Positions 1 through 8,000 of a stretch of 46,981 bases of DNA are shown here, piece by piece. Made by a program: the position numbers and the translations under genes. The stretch lies in assembly GCA_902536305.1 (NCBI GenBank), contig CACAWX010000005.1, positions 1 to 46,981 on the forward strand, read 5' to 3'. Origin of the DNA: an uncultured Pelagibacteraceae bacterium (lineage in GTDB: Bacteria; Pseudomonadota; Alphaproteobacteria; Pelagibacterales; Pelagibacteraceae). The notes under the pieces were generated by a model. The model was not told where the DNA came from. It did no database searches and saw only the letters and a program-made list of their open reading frames with translations. How positions within the stretch are numbered: the stretch's first letter is position 1; every line of letters starts with the position of its first letter.

Positions 1-64
1 TAGAAAATAGACTTGATGTAAATGCAAAAAGTACAAAATATATCGATATTATTGTTTTTTTCAT
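1..64 (-). CDS. N-terminus of an exported protein (partial, runs off the left edge)
   Basis: An ATG at 64-62 on the minus strand is preceded 5 nt upstream by a strong GAGGG ribosome binding site and opens a frame that stays open to the window edge (21 codons). The peptide starts MKKTI and continues as a hydrophobic Ile/Val/Leu/Phe stretch ending in small residues (AFTSS), the form of a Sec signal peptide with Lys-Lys n-region. Mature sequence is not in the window, so the product cannot be named. The tandem Fur-type boxes immediately upstream (82-124) make an iron-regulated periplasmic or outer-membrane protein likely, for example the binding protein of an Fe(III) ABC transporter. That assignment is inference from the operator only. 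Confidence 0.7.
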   Translation of the reverse strand, partial: MKKTIISIYFVLFAFTSSLFS

Positions 65-81
65 TTTTCCCTCGTTTAATT

Positions 82-124
82 GATAATGATTATCATTTAC
101 AATAATTTGATAATGATTATCATT
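82..124 (-). promoter_or_regulatory. Two tandem perfect Fur-type boxes
   Basis: The 16-mer GATAATGATTATCATT occurs twice, at 82-97 and 109-124, with a period of 27 bases. Each contains GATAAT-G-ATTATC, the 6-1-6 inverted repeat that defines the classical Fur operator. The boxes lie 18 to 60 bases upstream of the ATG at 64 (minus strand), which is where a promoter for that exported-protein gene should be. They are also about 75 bases upstream of the small plus-strand ORF at 200, so control of both is possible. Motif match is direct observation; regulator identity (Fur, or a relative such as Mur) is inferred. Confidence 0.8.
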
Positions 125-199
125 AACAATATTGACGCACCTAAAAGTGGTTATATCCTGCAAGTTGCATACTTATAGAAAATAAGATTTAATAATACC

Positions 200-415
200 G
201 TGCTAAAAATAAATCCAAAAAAATTTAAAGAAATTAAAAACAAAACTATACCTAGTCCTTTAAGACCTAAGTTCAGGAAAAAAACTCAAGCAAATATTTA
301 CTTCCTTTCTCAAAGAAAATTTAACGGTGAAAAGAAAACTAGATTAATAAAAAATATAAGATTATTTAGTGCACTCTCTATTATATTAATTGGTGGTTAT
401 TTTTTAACTAATTAA
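200..415 (+). CDS. Small hypothetical protein with C-terminal membrane anchor
   Basis: A 71-codon frame begins with GTG; no ATG is available upstream in frame and there is no clear ribosome binding site, so the start is uncertain. The peptide is basic (many Lys/Arg) for about 50 residues and ends in one hydrophobic segment (about residues 54-69, LFSALSIILIGGYFL), which suggests a cytoplasmic positively charged tail held by a C-terminal membrane helix. Its stop overlaps the convergent hydratase-family gene by 8 nt. I do not recognise the family. The frame is kept because it fills an otherwise empty 340-base interval and has a plausible membrane topology; it could still be spurious. Confidence 0.4.
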   Translation: MLKINPKKFKEIKNKTIPSPLRPKFRKKTQANIYFLSQRKFNGEKKTRLIKNIRLFSALSIILIGGYFLTN

Positions 416-1184
416 TCTTCGTTGAAACAGATCCAAGTTTGTTGATCACTCCTTTATAAAAACTTTTACTTAAAATAGGAACAACACCAACGGAAGATCC
501 AGTGAAAACATAAAAATCTTTACTAAGTTTAATTTTATCTATTTGTAATTTTCTAAGGACAAATCTTAGGGAGTTCATCGGGTCTATATAAACGGTATTT
601 GTATTACCATTAACTACTTGATTAGCTTTTTTATTAATAATAGAGGTTTTAAGATTTTTAGTATTTTGATTTTTAAATTTTTTTCTCTGACCTATAATGA
701 ATTTTACATTAGCACCGAAATCTGAACAAAGATCACCTAAACTTTTAATACCCTTCTTTTTTTGTCTATAACCAACAATTTCAATACAAGGAGCAATATG
801 TGTTATAAATTTTCTAATATTTTTTTTAGTAGCTTTAGGCTTCAAATTAAAAAAATCTTTTTTAATCAAATAACATACCTCTAATTCTATACCCATTGTA
901 AATTTATTAATTTTTACGCTTTTTTTATTTTTTAAAACGTTATGTTTGTAAACAGTTGCATAAAATGGTTCTTTTTCTTTAAGTTTTTTTAAAACTGGAA
1001 TGCCAGTCCCGGCTGCTTTAAAACCACTGATTGGTTTATTGATTTTACTTTCGCACAATTTTCTAAATTTTTGAGCGTTAGAAATTTTTTTGGTAAATTT
1101 TTTTGGTAAGGGAGAGATAATTTTATTCTTTAAAAAGGCATTGACAATTCTGTCAGCGTATTTATTTAAATTTTTATTAATCAT
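408..1184 (-). CDS. 2-keto-4-pentenoate hydratase (MhpD) / fumarylacetoacetase-family protein
   Basis: 258 residues, the usual length for MhpD-type hydratases and decarboxylases of the FAH superfamily. The MGIELEVCYLI segment (around residues 96-106) carries the E-x-E pair that binds the divalent metal in this family, and SSVGVVPI near the C-terminus corresponds to the family's conserved GSL-type end segment. The family hydrates or decarboxylates 2-oxo-alkenoates, but the true substrate is not predictable. The start ATG overlaps the stop of the phosphofructokinase gene by one base (TAATG), so the two are co-transcribed. A second, divergent member lies at 39783-40562. Lys content is very high even for this window. 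Family assignment is fairly sure, reaction is open. Confidence 0.7.
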   Translation of the reverse strand: MINKNLNKYADRIVNAFLKNKIISPLPKKFTKKISNAQKFRKLCESKINKPISGFKAAGTGIPVLKKLKEKEPFYATVYKHNVLKNKKSVKINKFTMGIELEVCYLIKKDFFNLKPKATKKNIRKFITHIAPCIEIVGYRQKKKGIKSLGDLCSDFGANVKFIIGQRKKFKNQNTKNLKTSIINKKANQVVNGNTNTVYIDPMNSLRFVLRKLQIDKIKLSKDFYVFTGSSVGVVPILSKSFYKGVINKLGSVSTKIN

Positions 1185-2272
1185 TAAATCTCATCTCCTA
1201 TATAAATGTCTAAAGATAATGCAGTTTCTACTAAAGAGTCTTTTCTTTCAACATTTTTATATGTTCTAATACCCTCGTCAATAGGCACATCTACAACCTT
1301 TCTATCTTTCCAAGCGACCATTCGATCAAATTTTTCTTCATTTATTAAATCCACAGCATAAACCCCAAAAGCACTTGCTAAAATTCTATCACTTGCAGTT
1401 GGCGGGGCGCCTCTTTGTACATGCCCTAAAGATGTAACTCTACATTCAACATCTGTTTTTTTCATTAATTCTTGAGCAATGTAATCACCAATACCACCTA
1501 ATCTTTTTTCTCCATCCATATATTTGTGTAAAACTATGCTACCATCTTCTGTTTTAACAGCTTCTGCCACAATAATAAGCGAGTGCTGTATGTCATGTTT
1601 CTTCATCGAATTTAGTTTTTTAATAATTCCATCAATAGAATATTTTATTTCTGGAATTAAAATAATATCTGCTCCACCTGCTATACCGGCATTTAAAGCT
1701 ATATGACCCGCGTCTCTTCCCATTACTTCTAAAATCATAGATCTTCTGTGACTAGCAGCAGTTGATTGAAGATTGTCTAATGCTTGAGTTGCAACATCTA
1801 CAGCTGTATGAAAACCAATTGAACTCTCGGTTGCACCAACATCATTATCTATAGTTTTTGGAATAGCTACTATTTTCATCTCGCCTTCTTTAGCCAGTTT
1901 CTTTAGAATTTGCATACTACCGTCTCCACCAATAATAATGAGACCGTCTAAGTTCATTTGATGATAACCCTCTATTATGTCTTTTGATCTATCAAGATAT
2001 TTTCCATCCTTAGTAGGAAATTTAAATGGATTACCTTTATTTGTTGATCCTAAAAAAGTACCTCCTTGTCTAAGAAGGTATCCTCCAAAAGTTTTATGAT
2101 TTAATTCTACAGCTGCAACAGGTCTTTGCATGAAACCTGCTGTTCCATCTTTAATACCGAAAACATCCATATTATATTTGTTTTTTGCTCTGTAGAAGAT
2201 AGATCTAATTGCAGCATTAAGTCCTCCGCAATCGCCACCACTAGTTAAAATTCCAATTTTTTTATTTGTCAT
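1184..2272 (-). CDS. pfkA: 6-phosphofructokinase
   Basis: 362 residues. Visible motifs: the N-terminal nucleotide loop LTSGGDCGGLNAA (9-21), GGDGS (115-119), PKTIDND (138-144, with the catalytic Asp 142) and MGRDAGH (184-190). It phosphorylates fructose 6-phosphate to fructose 1,6-bisphosphate. The donor-determining positions (104 and 124 in E. coli numbering) are Gly in GGDGS, typical of ATP enzymes, and Lys in PKTIDND, typical of PPi enzymes. The same mixed pair is known in trypanosomal ATP-PFK, so ATP is the likelier donor, but PPi cannot be excluded. It is divergent from pyruvate kinase across 65 bases and overlaps the downstream hydratase gene by one base. The ATG at 2272 is the only sensible start. 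Confidence 0.92.
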   Translation of the reverse strand: MTNKKIGILTSGGDCGGLNAAIRSIFYRAKNKYNMDVFGIKDGTAGFMQRPVAAVELNHKTFGGYLLRQGGTFLGSTNKGNPFKFPTKDGKYLDRSKDIIEGYHQMNLDGLIIIGGDGSMQILKKLAKEGEMKIVAIPKTIDNDVGATESSIGFHTAVDVATQALDNLQSTAASHRRSMILEVMGRDAGHIALNAGIAGGADIILIPEIKYSIDGIIKKLNSMKKHDIQHSLIIVAEAVKTEDGSIVLHKYMDGEKRLGGIGDYIAQELMKKTDVECRVTSLGHVQRGAPPTASDRILASAFGVYAVDLINEEKFDRMVAWKDRKVVDVPIDEGIRTYKNVERKDSLVETALSLDIYIGDEI

Positions 2273-2313
2273 TAAATTTTAGTTTTCTTTAATATTCTTT
2301 TTTGAGGTAAGAG

Positions 2314-2325
2314 ATGTTATAACAT
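2314..2325. promoter_or_regulatory. Perfect 12-bp palindrome between pfkA and pyk
   Basis: ATGTTATAACAT reads identically on both strands and lies in the middle of the 65-base gap between two divergent glycolytic genes. It could be an operator shared by both promoters. Palindromes of this length arise fairly often by chance in AT-rich DNA, so this is only a candidate. Confidence 0.25.
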
Positions 2326-2337
2326 AAAAATTTCTTG

Positions 2338-3750
2338 ATGGAAAAAAAAGCCAAAATTATAGCAACTTTAGGTCCAGCTATTTACAGCAGTACTAAACTA
2401 AAACAGCTTGTAAATTTAGGTGTTGACGCCTTTAGAATTAACTTTAGTCATGATACTAATGGAATAAGTAAAATTGTTTCTAAAATTAGGTCAATAGAGA
2501 GAGCTACAAATAAAAAAATAGCTCTGATAGCAGATCTTCAAGGTGTAAAACTTCGTGTTGGTAAAGTTAAAAAAGAAAATCAACTTATTAAATATAATCA
2601 AAAATATACCTTTGATAATAAAAAACAAATCGGTGATCATTCAAGAATAAATTTTCCTTATCCAAACATTCTTAAAAAATTAAAAAAAGGTAACAAAATA
2701 TTAATAGATGATGGAAAATTTACTTTTGTAATAATTGGAAAAAAAGGATCTGCAGTAACAACTATTTGTAAAAGTCAGAACTGCTATTTGAAAAGTAATA
2801 AGAGCATTCATATTCCTAATTTTGATATTTCTTTTAAAAGATTAACTTTCAAAGATAAAAAAGATATTAAAACAGCTATTAAACTTGGATGTAATTGGAT
2901 TGCTCTTTCTTATCTACAAAATGAAAAACTTATTTTAGAAGCTAGAAAATTAATTAAAAAAGATATGGGTATCATTTCTAAAATAGAAAACAAGCATGCC
3001 CTAAAAAATATAATTAAAATTATTAGAGCAACTGACTCCATAATGATTGCAAGAGGAGATTTGGCGATTGATATTGGACATAGTGAAGTTCCTAAAGTTC
3101 AATTAAGTTTAATCAAAAAATGTTCACAATTTTCTAAATCGGTAATTGTTGCTACTCAGATGTTAGAGAGCATGATTGAAAATAATACTGCTACAAGAGC
3201 TGAAATAAATGATATTGCTACGGCAATCTTTCAAGGTGCAGACACTGTGATGTTATCTGCTGAAGCAGCAATTGGGAAATTTCCAACTCAGGCAGTTTCA
3301 ACTATGACACAAACTATTCTTTCAACCGAAAAATACAAAAGACAACATATTGAAGATTTTAAGAATACAATTATTTCAAATAAAGACCCTGTAAAATCAA
3401 TTTTACTCTCAGTAAAGGATATTGCTTACAACCCAGATGTTAAAGCTATTATTGTTTTTTCAAATTCTGGTAAATCAGCAAAATTAGTTTCTGCAATGCG
3501 ACCTGCTGCTAAAATTGTTACTATATCACCAAACATTAATGTTTGTAGACAGGTTTCTTTGTTATGGGGAGTTCAGTCTATTAACAGTCGTGATGCAAAT
3601 GGTTGGAAAGACATGATGTCGATATCAAGAGAAATTATTAAAAAATTAAAATTTATTAAAAAAAATGATTTCGTCATAATCACCGCTGGTTTGCCATTTG
3701 GAAAAGCTGGAATGACAAATATGATTAGACTTTATAAAGTTGGTTCATAA
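2338..3750 (+). CDS. pyk: Pyruvate kinase
   Basis: 470 residues from the ATG at 2338; the preceding in-frame TTG at 2335 is a less likely start. It converts phosphoenolpyruvate and ADP to pyruvate and ATP. Motifs: KIIATLGPA at the N-terminus, RINFSHD (33-39) for the substrate and K+ site, SKIENKHAL with the catalytic Lys, ARGDLAIDIG for Mg2+, and ATQMLESMI followed by SAEAAIGKFP of the ADP-binding barrel; the C-terminal domain carries the IVFSNSGKSAK segment. Length matches bacterial enzymes. It is divergent from pfkA, and its stop overlaps the ATG of a 55-residue ORF. Together with pfkA, gap, eno and tpiA in the same window it implies a working Embden-Meyerhof route. Confidence 0.95.
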   Translation: MEKKAKIIATLGPAIYSSTKLKQLVNLGVDAFRINFSHDTNGISKIVSKIRSIERATNKKIALIADLQGVKLRVGKVKKENQLIKYNQKYTFDNKKQIGDHSRINFPYPNILKKLKKGNKILIDDGKFTFVIIGKKGSAVTTICKSQNCYLKSNKSIHIPNFDISFKRLTFKDKKDIKTAIKLGCNWIALSYLQNEKLILEARKLIKKDMGIISKIENKHALKNIIKIIRATDSIMIARGDLAIDIGHSEVPKVQLSLIKKCSQFSKSVIVATQMLESMIENNTATRAEINDIATAIFQGADTVMLSAEAAIGKFPTQAVSTMTQTILSTEKYKRQHIEDFKNTIISNKDPVKSILLSVKDIAYNPDVKAIIVFSNSGKSAKLVSAMRPAAKIVTISPNINVCRQVSLLWGVQSINSRDANGWKDMMSISREIIKKLKFIKKNDFVIITAGLPFGKAGMTNMIRLYKVGS

Positions 3751-3917
3751 TGGAAAATTATAGTATTGATGAAATTTTATCAGCCGTTGATGAAATCCAA
3801 GGTAGAAAAAAAGATAATAATAAAAAAGAATTATCAACCCAATCTGGAAAAAAAGATTATTCCGATGTTCCTAAACATACTTTAAAACTGATTGAGGAAG
3901 CCGAAGAAACTAAATAA
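3750..3917 (+). CDS. Small acidic/basic hypothetical protein downstream of pyruvate kinase
   Basis: A 55-codon frame starts with an ATG that shares the last A of the pyk stop (TAATG), the tight junction used throughout this genome, and it overlaps the end of the convergent GAPDH gene by 8 nt. The peptide begins MENYSIDEILSAVDEIQ, an amphipathic helix-like segment, then a Lys/Asn-rich linker, and ends in another acidic helix-like segment (LKLIEEAEETK). No membrane segment or signal peptide is present. I do not recognise the family; Asp/Glu-Ile-Leu patterning and the translational coupling favour a real small soluble protein. Confidence 0.55.
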   Translation: MENYSIDEILSAVDEIQGRKKDNNKKELSTQSGKKDYSDVPKHTLKLIEEAEETK

Positions 3918-4914
3918 GACCAGCAATTTGGATTGCGGTATCGCACATTCTATTCGAAAAACCCCATTCATTATCATACCAAGATAAAACCCTGCTAAAT
4001 TTGCCTTTGATTACTTGTGTTTGAGTTAAATCAAATATTGAACTGTGTGGATTATGATTGAAATCTTTAGAAACTAGTGGAGCCGAGTTTGTTGCAAGTA
4101 TACCTTTTAAAGGTCCATTTGATGCTTTAGTCATAGCATTGTTAATACTTTCACTCGTTACCTCTTTATTAGGTACAAATGTTAAATCTATAAGTGAAAC
4201 ATTTGGCGTTGGAACCCTTATAGCAGTTCCGTCTAATTTTCCTTTAAGACTTGGAAGAACCAAACTCATAGCCTTTGCAGCACCTGTTGATGTTGGTATC
4301 ATTGCATCTCCTGATGCTCTCGCTCTTCTTAAATCTTTATGTAAAGTATCTAACAATTTTTGGTCTCCTGTATAACTATGAATTGTAGTCATATAACCGT
4401 ATTCGATTCCAAAAGTATTTTCTAATACCATTGCTACCGGGGCTAAGCAGTTCGTAGTACAAGACCCGTTAGATATAATATTGTGTTCTTTTTTTAAATC
4501 TTTATTGTTAACACCTTGAACAACTGTAAAATCAACCTCTTTTGCTGGTGCTGAAATAATTATTTTTTTTGCTCCGGCTTCTATATGTTTACCTGCAGAA
4601 GTTTTATCTAAGAAAAAACCTGTACATTCTAAAACTACATCTGCACCTATTTTTCCCCAAGGTAATTTGGCGGGATCTTTTTCTGCAAATACTTTTATAT
4701 TTTGGTCGCCTATTTTAAAACCATTGCTTGAAGTTTTGACATCATGATTTAAAGTTCCATGTGTACTGTCAAACTTAATTAAATGAGCGTTAGCTTCAAT
4801 TGAGCCTAGATCATTTATTCCAACAACTTGGATTTTACCTTTATAATTTTCTAAAAGTGCTCTTAAAATTAGTCGTCCAATTCTTCCAAATCCATTTATT
4901 CCAACTTTAACCAT
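3910..4914 (-). CDS. gap: Glyceraldehyde-3-phosphate dehydrogenase
   Basis: 334 residues, the standard length. NGFGRIGR (7-14) is the NAD-binding loop, and Asp 35 after the second strand (INDLG) points to NAD rather than NADP. The active-site segment is NGSCTTNCLAP with catalytic Cys 152; the usual SNASCTTNC has Gly in place of Ala. SWYDNEWGFSNRM near the C-terminus is the conserved final motif. It oxidises glyceraldehyde 3-phosphate to 1,3-bisphosphoglycerate. The start lies 5 bases after the stop of the glycerol-transporter DUF2160 gene, so it looks like the last gene of the glycerol uptake operon, a sensible coupling since glycerol enters glycolysis just above this step. Confidence 0.96.
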   Translation of the reverse strand: MVKVGINGFGRIGRLILRALLENYKGKIQVVGINDLGSIEANAHLIKFDSTHGTLNHDVKTSSNGFKIGDQNIKVFAEKDPAKLPWGKIGADVVLECTGFFLDKTSAGKHIEAGAKKIIISAPAKEVDFTVVQGVNNKDLKKEHNIISNGSCTTNCLAPVAMVLENTFGIEYGYMTTIHSYTGDQKLLDTLHKDLRRARASGDAMIPTSTGAAKAMSLVLPSLKGKLDGTAIRVPTPNVSLIDLTFVPNKEVTSESINNAMTKASNGPLKGILATNSAPLVSKDFNHNPHSSIFDLTQTQVIKGKFSRVLSWYDNEWGFSNRMCDTAIQIAGLI

Positions 4915-4919
4915 ATATT

Positions 4920-5276
4920 TTATACGTATTTAAATACTAGCACGAAATAAGCAATACAAATAATTGTTGCTATCCACAGTAAACTTCCAACTAGACCTAA
5001 CCAAGCTAAGTGGATGAATGCACTCCCTAACAAAGATACAAAAAGTCTATCGCCTCTAGTTGTATCTAATCCTAAAATTCCTCTCCTTGGAGACCCACCA
5101 GGAACTTTTTTTTCCCAAAAGTACATCACGGTAATACAAACTGCTATAAAAATAAAAAAGCTTGCTGTTGGCCATGTCCAAGCCATCCACGTTATAAAAT
5201 CAAAATCAAATAGTCCTTTCTCTTTTGGCTGACCAACGGTTGACCAGCTAGATGCATGAAGATTTTTAAACATCAT
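4920..5276 (-). CDS. glpU: DUF2160 membrane protein of the glycerol ABC transporter (probably GlpU)
   Basis: 118 residues with about three hydrophobic segments (roughly residues 28-50, 80-97, 99-116) separated by a short loop rich in Gly/Pro/Arg (KKVPGGSPRRGILGLDTTRGDR), which is characteristic of the DUF2160 family. Such small proteins accompany glycerol ABC transporters in rhizobia (GlpU of glpSTPQUV); their role is not established. The start overlaps the end of the upstream permease gene by 4 nt and gap begins 5 nt after it. An alternative start at the second Met is possible. Symbol is by position and family, so moderately sure. Confidence 0.75.
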   Translation of the reverse strand: MMFKNLHASSWSTVGQPKEKGLFDFDFITWMAWTWPTASFFIFIAVCITVMYFWEKKVPGGSPRRGILGLDTTRGDRLFVSLLGSAFIHLAWLGLVGSLLWIATIICIAYFVLVFKYV

Positions 5277-6073
5277 ACTCTCCCCATTGCAAATCCTTTT
5301 GCGATGTAATTTCTTACAAAGTAAATTACCACCGCACCTGGAATGATTGTTAAGCTACCTGCTGCTGCTAATAAACCTAATTCATATCCTGATGTGCTCG
5401 AGGTTCTTGTCATTATTGCTGCGATTGGTTTAGCAATCGTTGCAGTAAGAGTCTTTGCTAATAGCAATTCAACCCAAGAAAACATAAAACAGAAAAACAT
5501 AGTAATACCTATTCCTGCTGCTATTGTTGGAATAAAGATCTTAAAGAAAAATCTTCCAAATGAGTAGCCGTCTACATAAGCAGTTTCGTCTAATTCTTTT
5601 GGAACAGCTGACATAAATCCCTCTAATATCCAAACAGCTAAAGGAATATTAAAAAGACAATGAGACAAAGCTATTGCTATATGTGTATCAAATAAGTTTA
5701 CAGATGAGTAAAACTGGAAAAATGGTAATGCGAAAACGGCTGGTGGAGCCATTCTATTAGTAAGTAACCAGAAAAATAAATGTTTATCTCCTAAAAATTT
5801 ATATCTAGAAAAAGCGTAAGCTGCTGGAAGTGCTGCGGATACAGAAATTATAGTATTAAAAACAGTATAAGTGATAGAGTTTACGTAACCCATGTACCAG
5901 GTGCTATCGGTAAAAATTGTTACATAATTTTCTAAAGTAAAATCTTTTGGCCATAAAGAGTAAACATTAATAATTTCAGTTGTTGTCTTAAAGGACATAT
6001 TTAATAACCAATAAATCGGTAGCATTAAAAATATTATATAAATTGTAGGAACTAGCCATTTAATTTTTTTCAT
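5273..6073 (-). CDS. glpQ: Glycerol ABC transporter, permease (GlpQ)
   Basis: 266 residues, six predicted membrane helices starting at residue 8, MalG-type. The cytoplasmic EAA loop that docks on the ATPase is seen as ELDETAYVDGYSFGRFFFKI, followed by FIPTIAAGIG. It forms the membrane channel with the neighbouring permease. The ATG overlaps the upstream permease stop by 4 nt (ATGA), as does its own stop with the DUF2160 gene. Substrate assignment rests on the operon (GlpK, GlpV, DUF2160, paired ATPases), not on this sequence alone. Confidence 0.85.
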   Translation of the reverse strand: MKKIKWLVPTIYIIFLMLPIYWLLNMSFKTTTEIINVYSLWPKDFTLENYVTIFTDSTWYMGYVNSITYTVFNTIISVSAALPAAYAFSRYKFLGDKHLFFWLLTNRMAPPAVFALPFFQFYSSVNLFDTHIAIALSHCLFNIPLAVWILEGFMSAVPKELDETAYVDGYSFGRFFFKIFIPTIAAGIGITMFFCFMFSWVELLLAKTLTATIAKPIAAIMTRTSSTSGYELGLLAAAGSLTIIPGAVVIYFVRNYIAKGFAMGRV

Positions 6074-6936
6074 GTCCGAGCCTCATTTTTCATCATTAAG
6101 CTGTAAAAAATCCAGCATATTAATAAAACAATTAGAAAATAAATAAGTGACATCGCTGCAGCAGGACCAAGATCAAATTGTCCTAACGCCATTTTTACTA
6201 AATCTAAAGAAAGAAAGTTTGTTGCATTACCAGGCCCCCCACCTGTCAAAACAAAAGGTTCAGTATAAATCATAAAACTGTCCATAAATCTTAAAAGTAT
6301 TGCTAAAGTTAAAACTTTTTTCATTTTGGGAAGCTCTATGTATCTAAATATATCCCATCTACTAGCGCCATCAATTTCAGCTGCTTGATAATAAGCCGGT
6401 TGTATTGAATTCAAGCCGGCGTAAGATAGAAGCACTACTAAGGAAGTCCAATGCCAAACATCCATTAATATTGTTGTAAACCAAGCATCCCCACTTTGTT
6501 GTGTAAAGTTATAATCAAATCCGATTGAATTTAAGGAATTCCCCAAAAAACCAATATCTGGGAGTGCAAATATATTCCACATTGCTCCAACTACATTCCA
6601 AGGAATTAGTAATGGCATTGACATTAATATTAAACAGACTGGAACACCCCAACCTTTTTTAGGCATAGTCAATGCAATAAATATACCTAGAGGGAGCTGA
6701 ATTAACAAAATTATAAAAGTAAATATAGCTTGCCTTCCTAAGGATGCATGAAATCTTTCAGAATGTAGAATTTCTTTAAACCATCTAGTTCCTTCCCAGG
6801 CAAAAACATTACTTCCAAATGTTTCTTGAAATGAATAATTTACAACTGTCATCAATGGAACCGCTGCATTAAACGCAACCAGGACAAAAACAGGAATAAC
6901 AAAATACCAAGCCTTTTGATTAAATGTTTTATTCAT
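6070..6936 (-). CDS. glpP: Glycerol ABC transporter, permease (GlpP)
   Basis: 288 residues with six membrane helices and an MalF/UgpA-type architecture. The EAA loop reads YQAAEIDGASRWDIFRYIEL with the invariant Gly, next to PKMKKV. It starts on the last base of the upstream ATPase stop (overlap of one, TAATG) and overlaps the downstream permease by 4 nt, so translation of the set is coupled. Pairing with GlpQ gives the usual heterodimeric pore. Confidence 0.85.
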   Translation of the reverse strand: MNKTFNQKAWYFVIPVFVLVAFNAAVPLMTVVNYSFQETFGSNVFAWEGTRWFKEILHSERFHASLGRQAIFTFIILLIQLPLGIFIALTMPKKGWGVPVCLILMSMPLLIPWNVVGAMWNIFALPDIGFLGNSLNSIGFDYNFTQQSGDAWFTTILMDVWHWTSLVVLLSYAGLNSIQPAYYQAAEIDGASRWDIFRYIELPKMKKVLTLAILLRFMDSFMIYTEPFVLTGGGPGNATNFLSLDLVKMALGQFDLGPAAAMSLIYFLIVLLICWIFYSLMMKNEART

Positions 6937-8000
6937 TATTCAATTATCCAGTTATCTCCATATGCATATGTATATTTTTGATCAAAAGAAATATGTGCGC
7001 TACCAGTTGGTATTTCAGTAGAGGAACTAGCCAAGATTTTAATATTACCACTTTTACATTCGGTGTCGATTACTTTATGTCTACCTGTATCACTAACTCT
7101 TTTAATCTTTACTTGAATTCCGTCATTTGAAAAATTAATAAATTCTGGTCTTATACCTACCTGTACCTTGCTAAAGTTTGTTTTTTTTATGCTAGTATTT
7201 GTAGGTAATACTTTTCCTTCAAAATTTATTTGACCATTCTTAATTTCACAAGGAAGAATGTTCATTCCTGGTGAGCCTATAAAATGACCAACAAAAGTAT
7301 GTTTTGGTTTTTCAAATAATTCCACAGGTGTTCCAGTTTGTACAATCTGTCCTTCATGCATCACAACAACTTGATCCGCGAATGTTAATGCTTCTATTTG
7401 ATCGTGGGTTACATAAATCATAGTACGATTGATTTTTTGATGTAATTCTTTTAATTTTGATCTTAAAACCCATTTCAAATGTGGGTCAATTACTGTTAAA
7501 GGTTCGTCAAACATAATTACATTTACATCTGATCTAACAAGACCTCGTCCTAGAGAAATTTTTTGTTTTCCATCTGCTGTCAATCCAGATGCTCTATTAT
7601 TTAATGTAGAGCTTAGTTCTAACATTTCAGCAATTTCTTTAACCTTACTGTCGATTTCAATATCTGATAAACCTCTATTTTTTAAAGGAAATGCTAAATT
7701 ATCATAAACAGTCATGGTGTCGTAAATAACCGGAAATTGAAAAATTTGTGCAATATCTCTTTCAACTGGATTAAGCGTTGTTACATCTTTATCATCAAAT
7801 AATATTTCGCCTTCAGTTGGTTTTAATAAGCCAGATATAATATTTAATAACGTAGTTTTTCCACAACCTGAAGGTCCTAATAATGCATAAGCTCCTCCAT
7901 CTTTCCAATCAATGTCAACTCCTCTTAAGGCCCAATCAGCATCATTATTTTGATTGGCTAAATAACTATGACTTAGTTTTTTTAAAGTAATCTTAGCCAT
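6936..8000 (-). CDS. glpT: Glycerol ABC transporter, ATP-binding protein with degenerate signature motif (GlpT)
   Basis: 354 residues from the ATG at 8000; the frame opens further upstream (8042) but the MAKITLKKLSHSY start is the family's and overlaps the glpS stop by 8 nt. Walker A GPSGCGKT (42-49), Q-loop Gln 88, Walker B VIMFDEP (161-167, catalytic Glu 166) and H-loop His 199 (YVTHDQIEA) are intact. The signature motif, normally LSGGQ, is instead LTADGKQ (140-146). A C-terminal TOBE-like domain follows. In the heterodimer with GlpS its intact Walker and His elements would pair with the normal LSGGQ of GlpS, making the active site. Confidence 0.88.
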   Translation of the reverse strand: MAKITLKKLSHSYLANQNNDADWALRGVDIDWKDGGAYALLGPSGCGKTTLLNIISGLLKPTEGEILFDDKDVTTLNPVERDIAQIFQFPVIYDTMTVYDNLAFPLKNRGLSDIEIDSKVKEIAEMLELSSTLNNRASGLTADGKQKISLGRGLVRSDVNVIMFDEPLTVIDPHLKWVLRSKLKELHQKINRTMIYVTHDQIEALTFADQVVVMHEGQIVQTGTPVELFEKPKHTFVGHFIGSPGMNILPCEIKNGQINFEGKVLPTNTSIKKTNFSKVQVGIRPEFINFSNDGIQVKIKRVSDTGRHKVIDTECKSGNIKILASSSTEIPTGSAHISFDQKYTYAYGDNWIIE

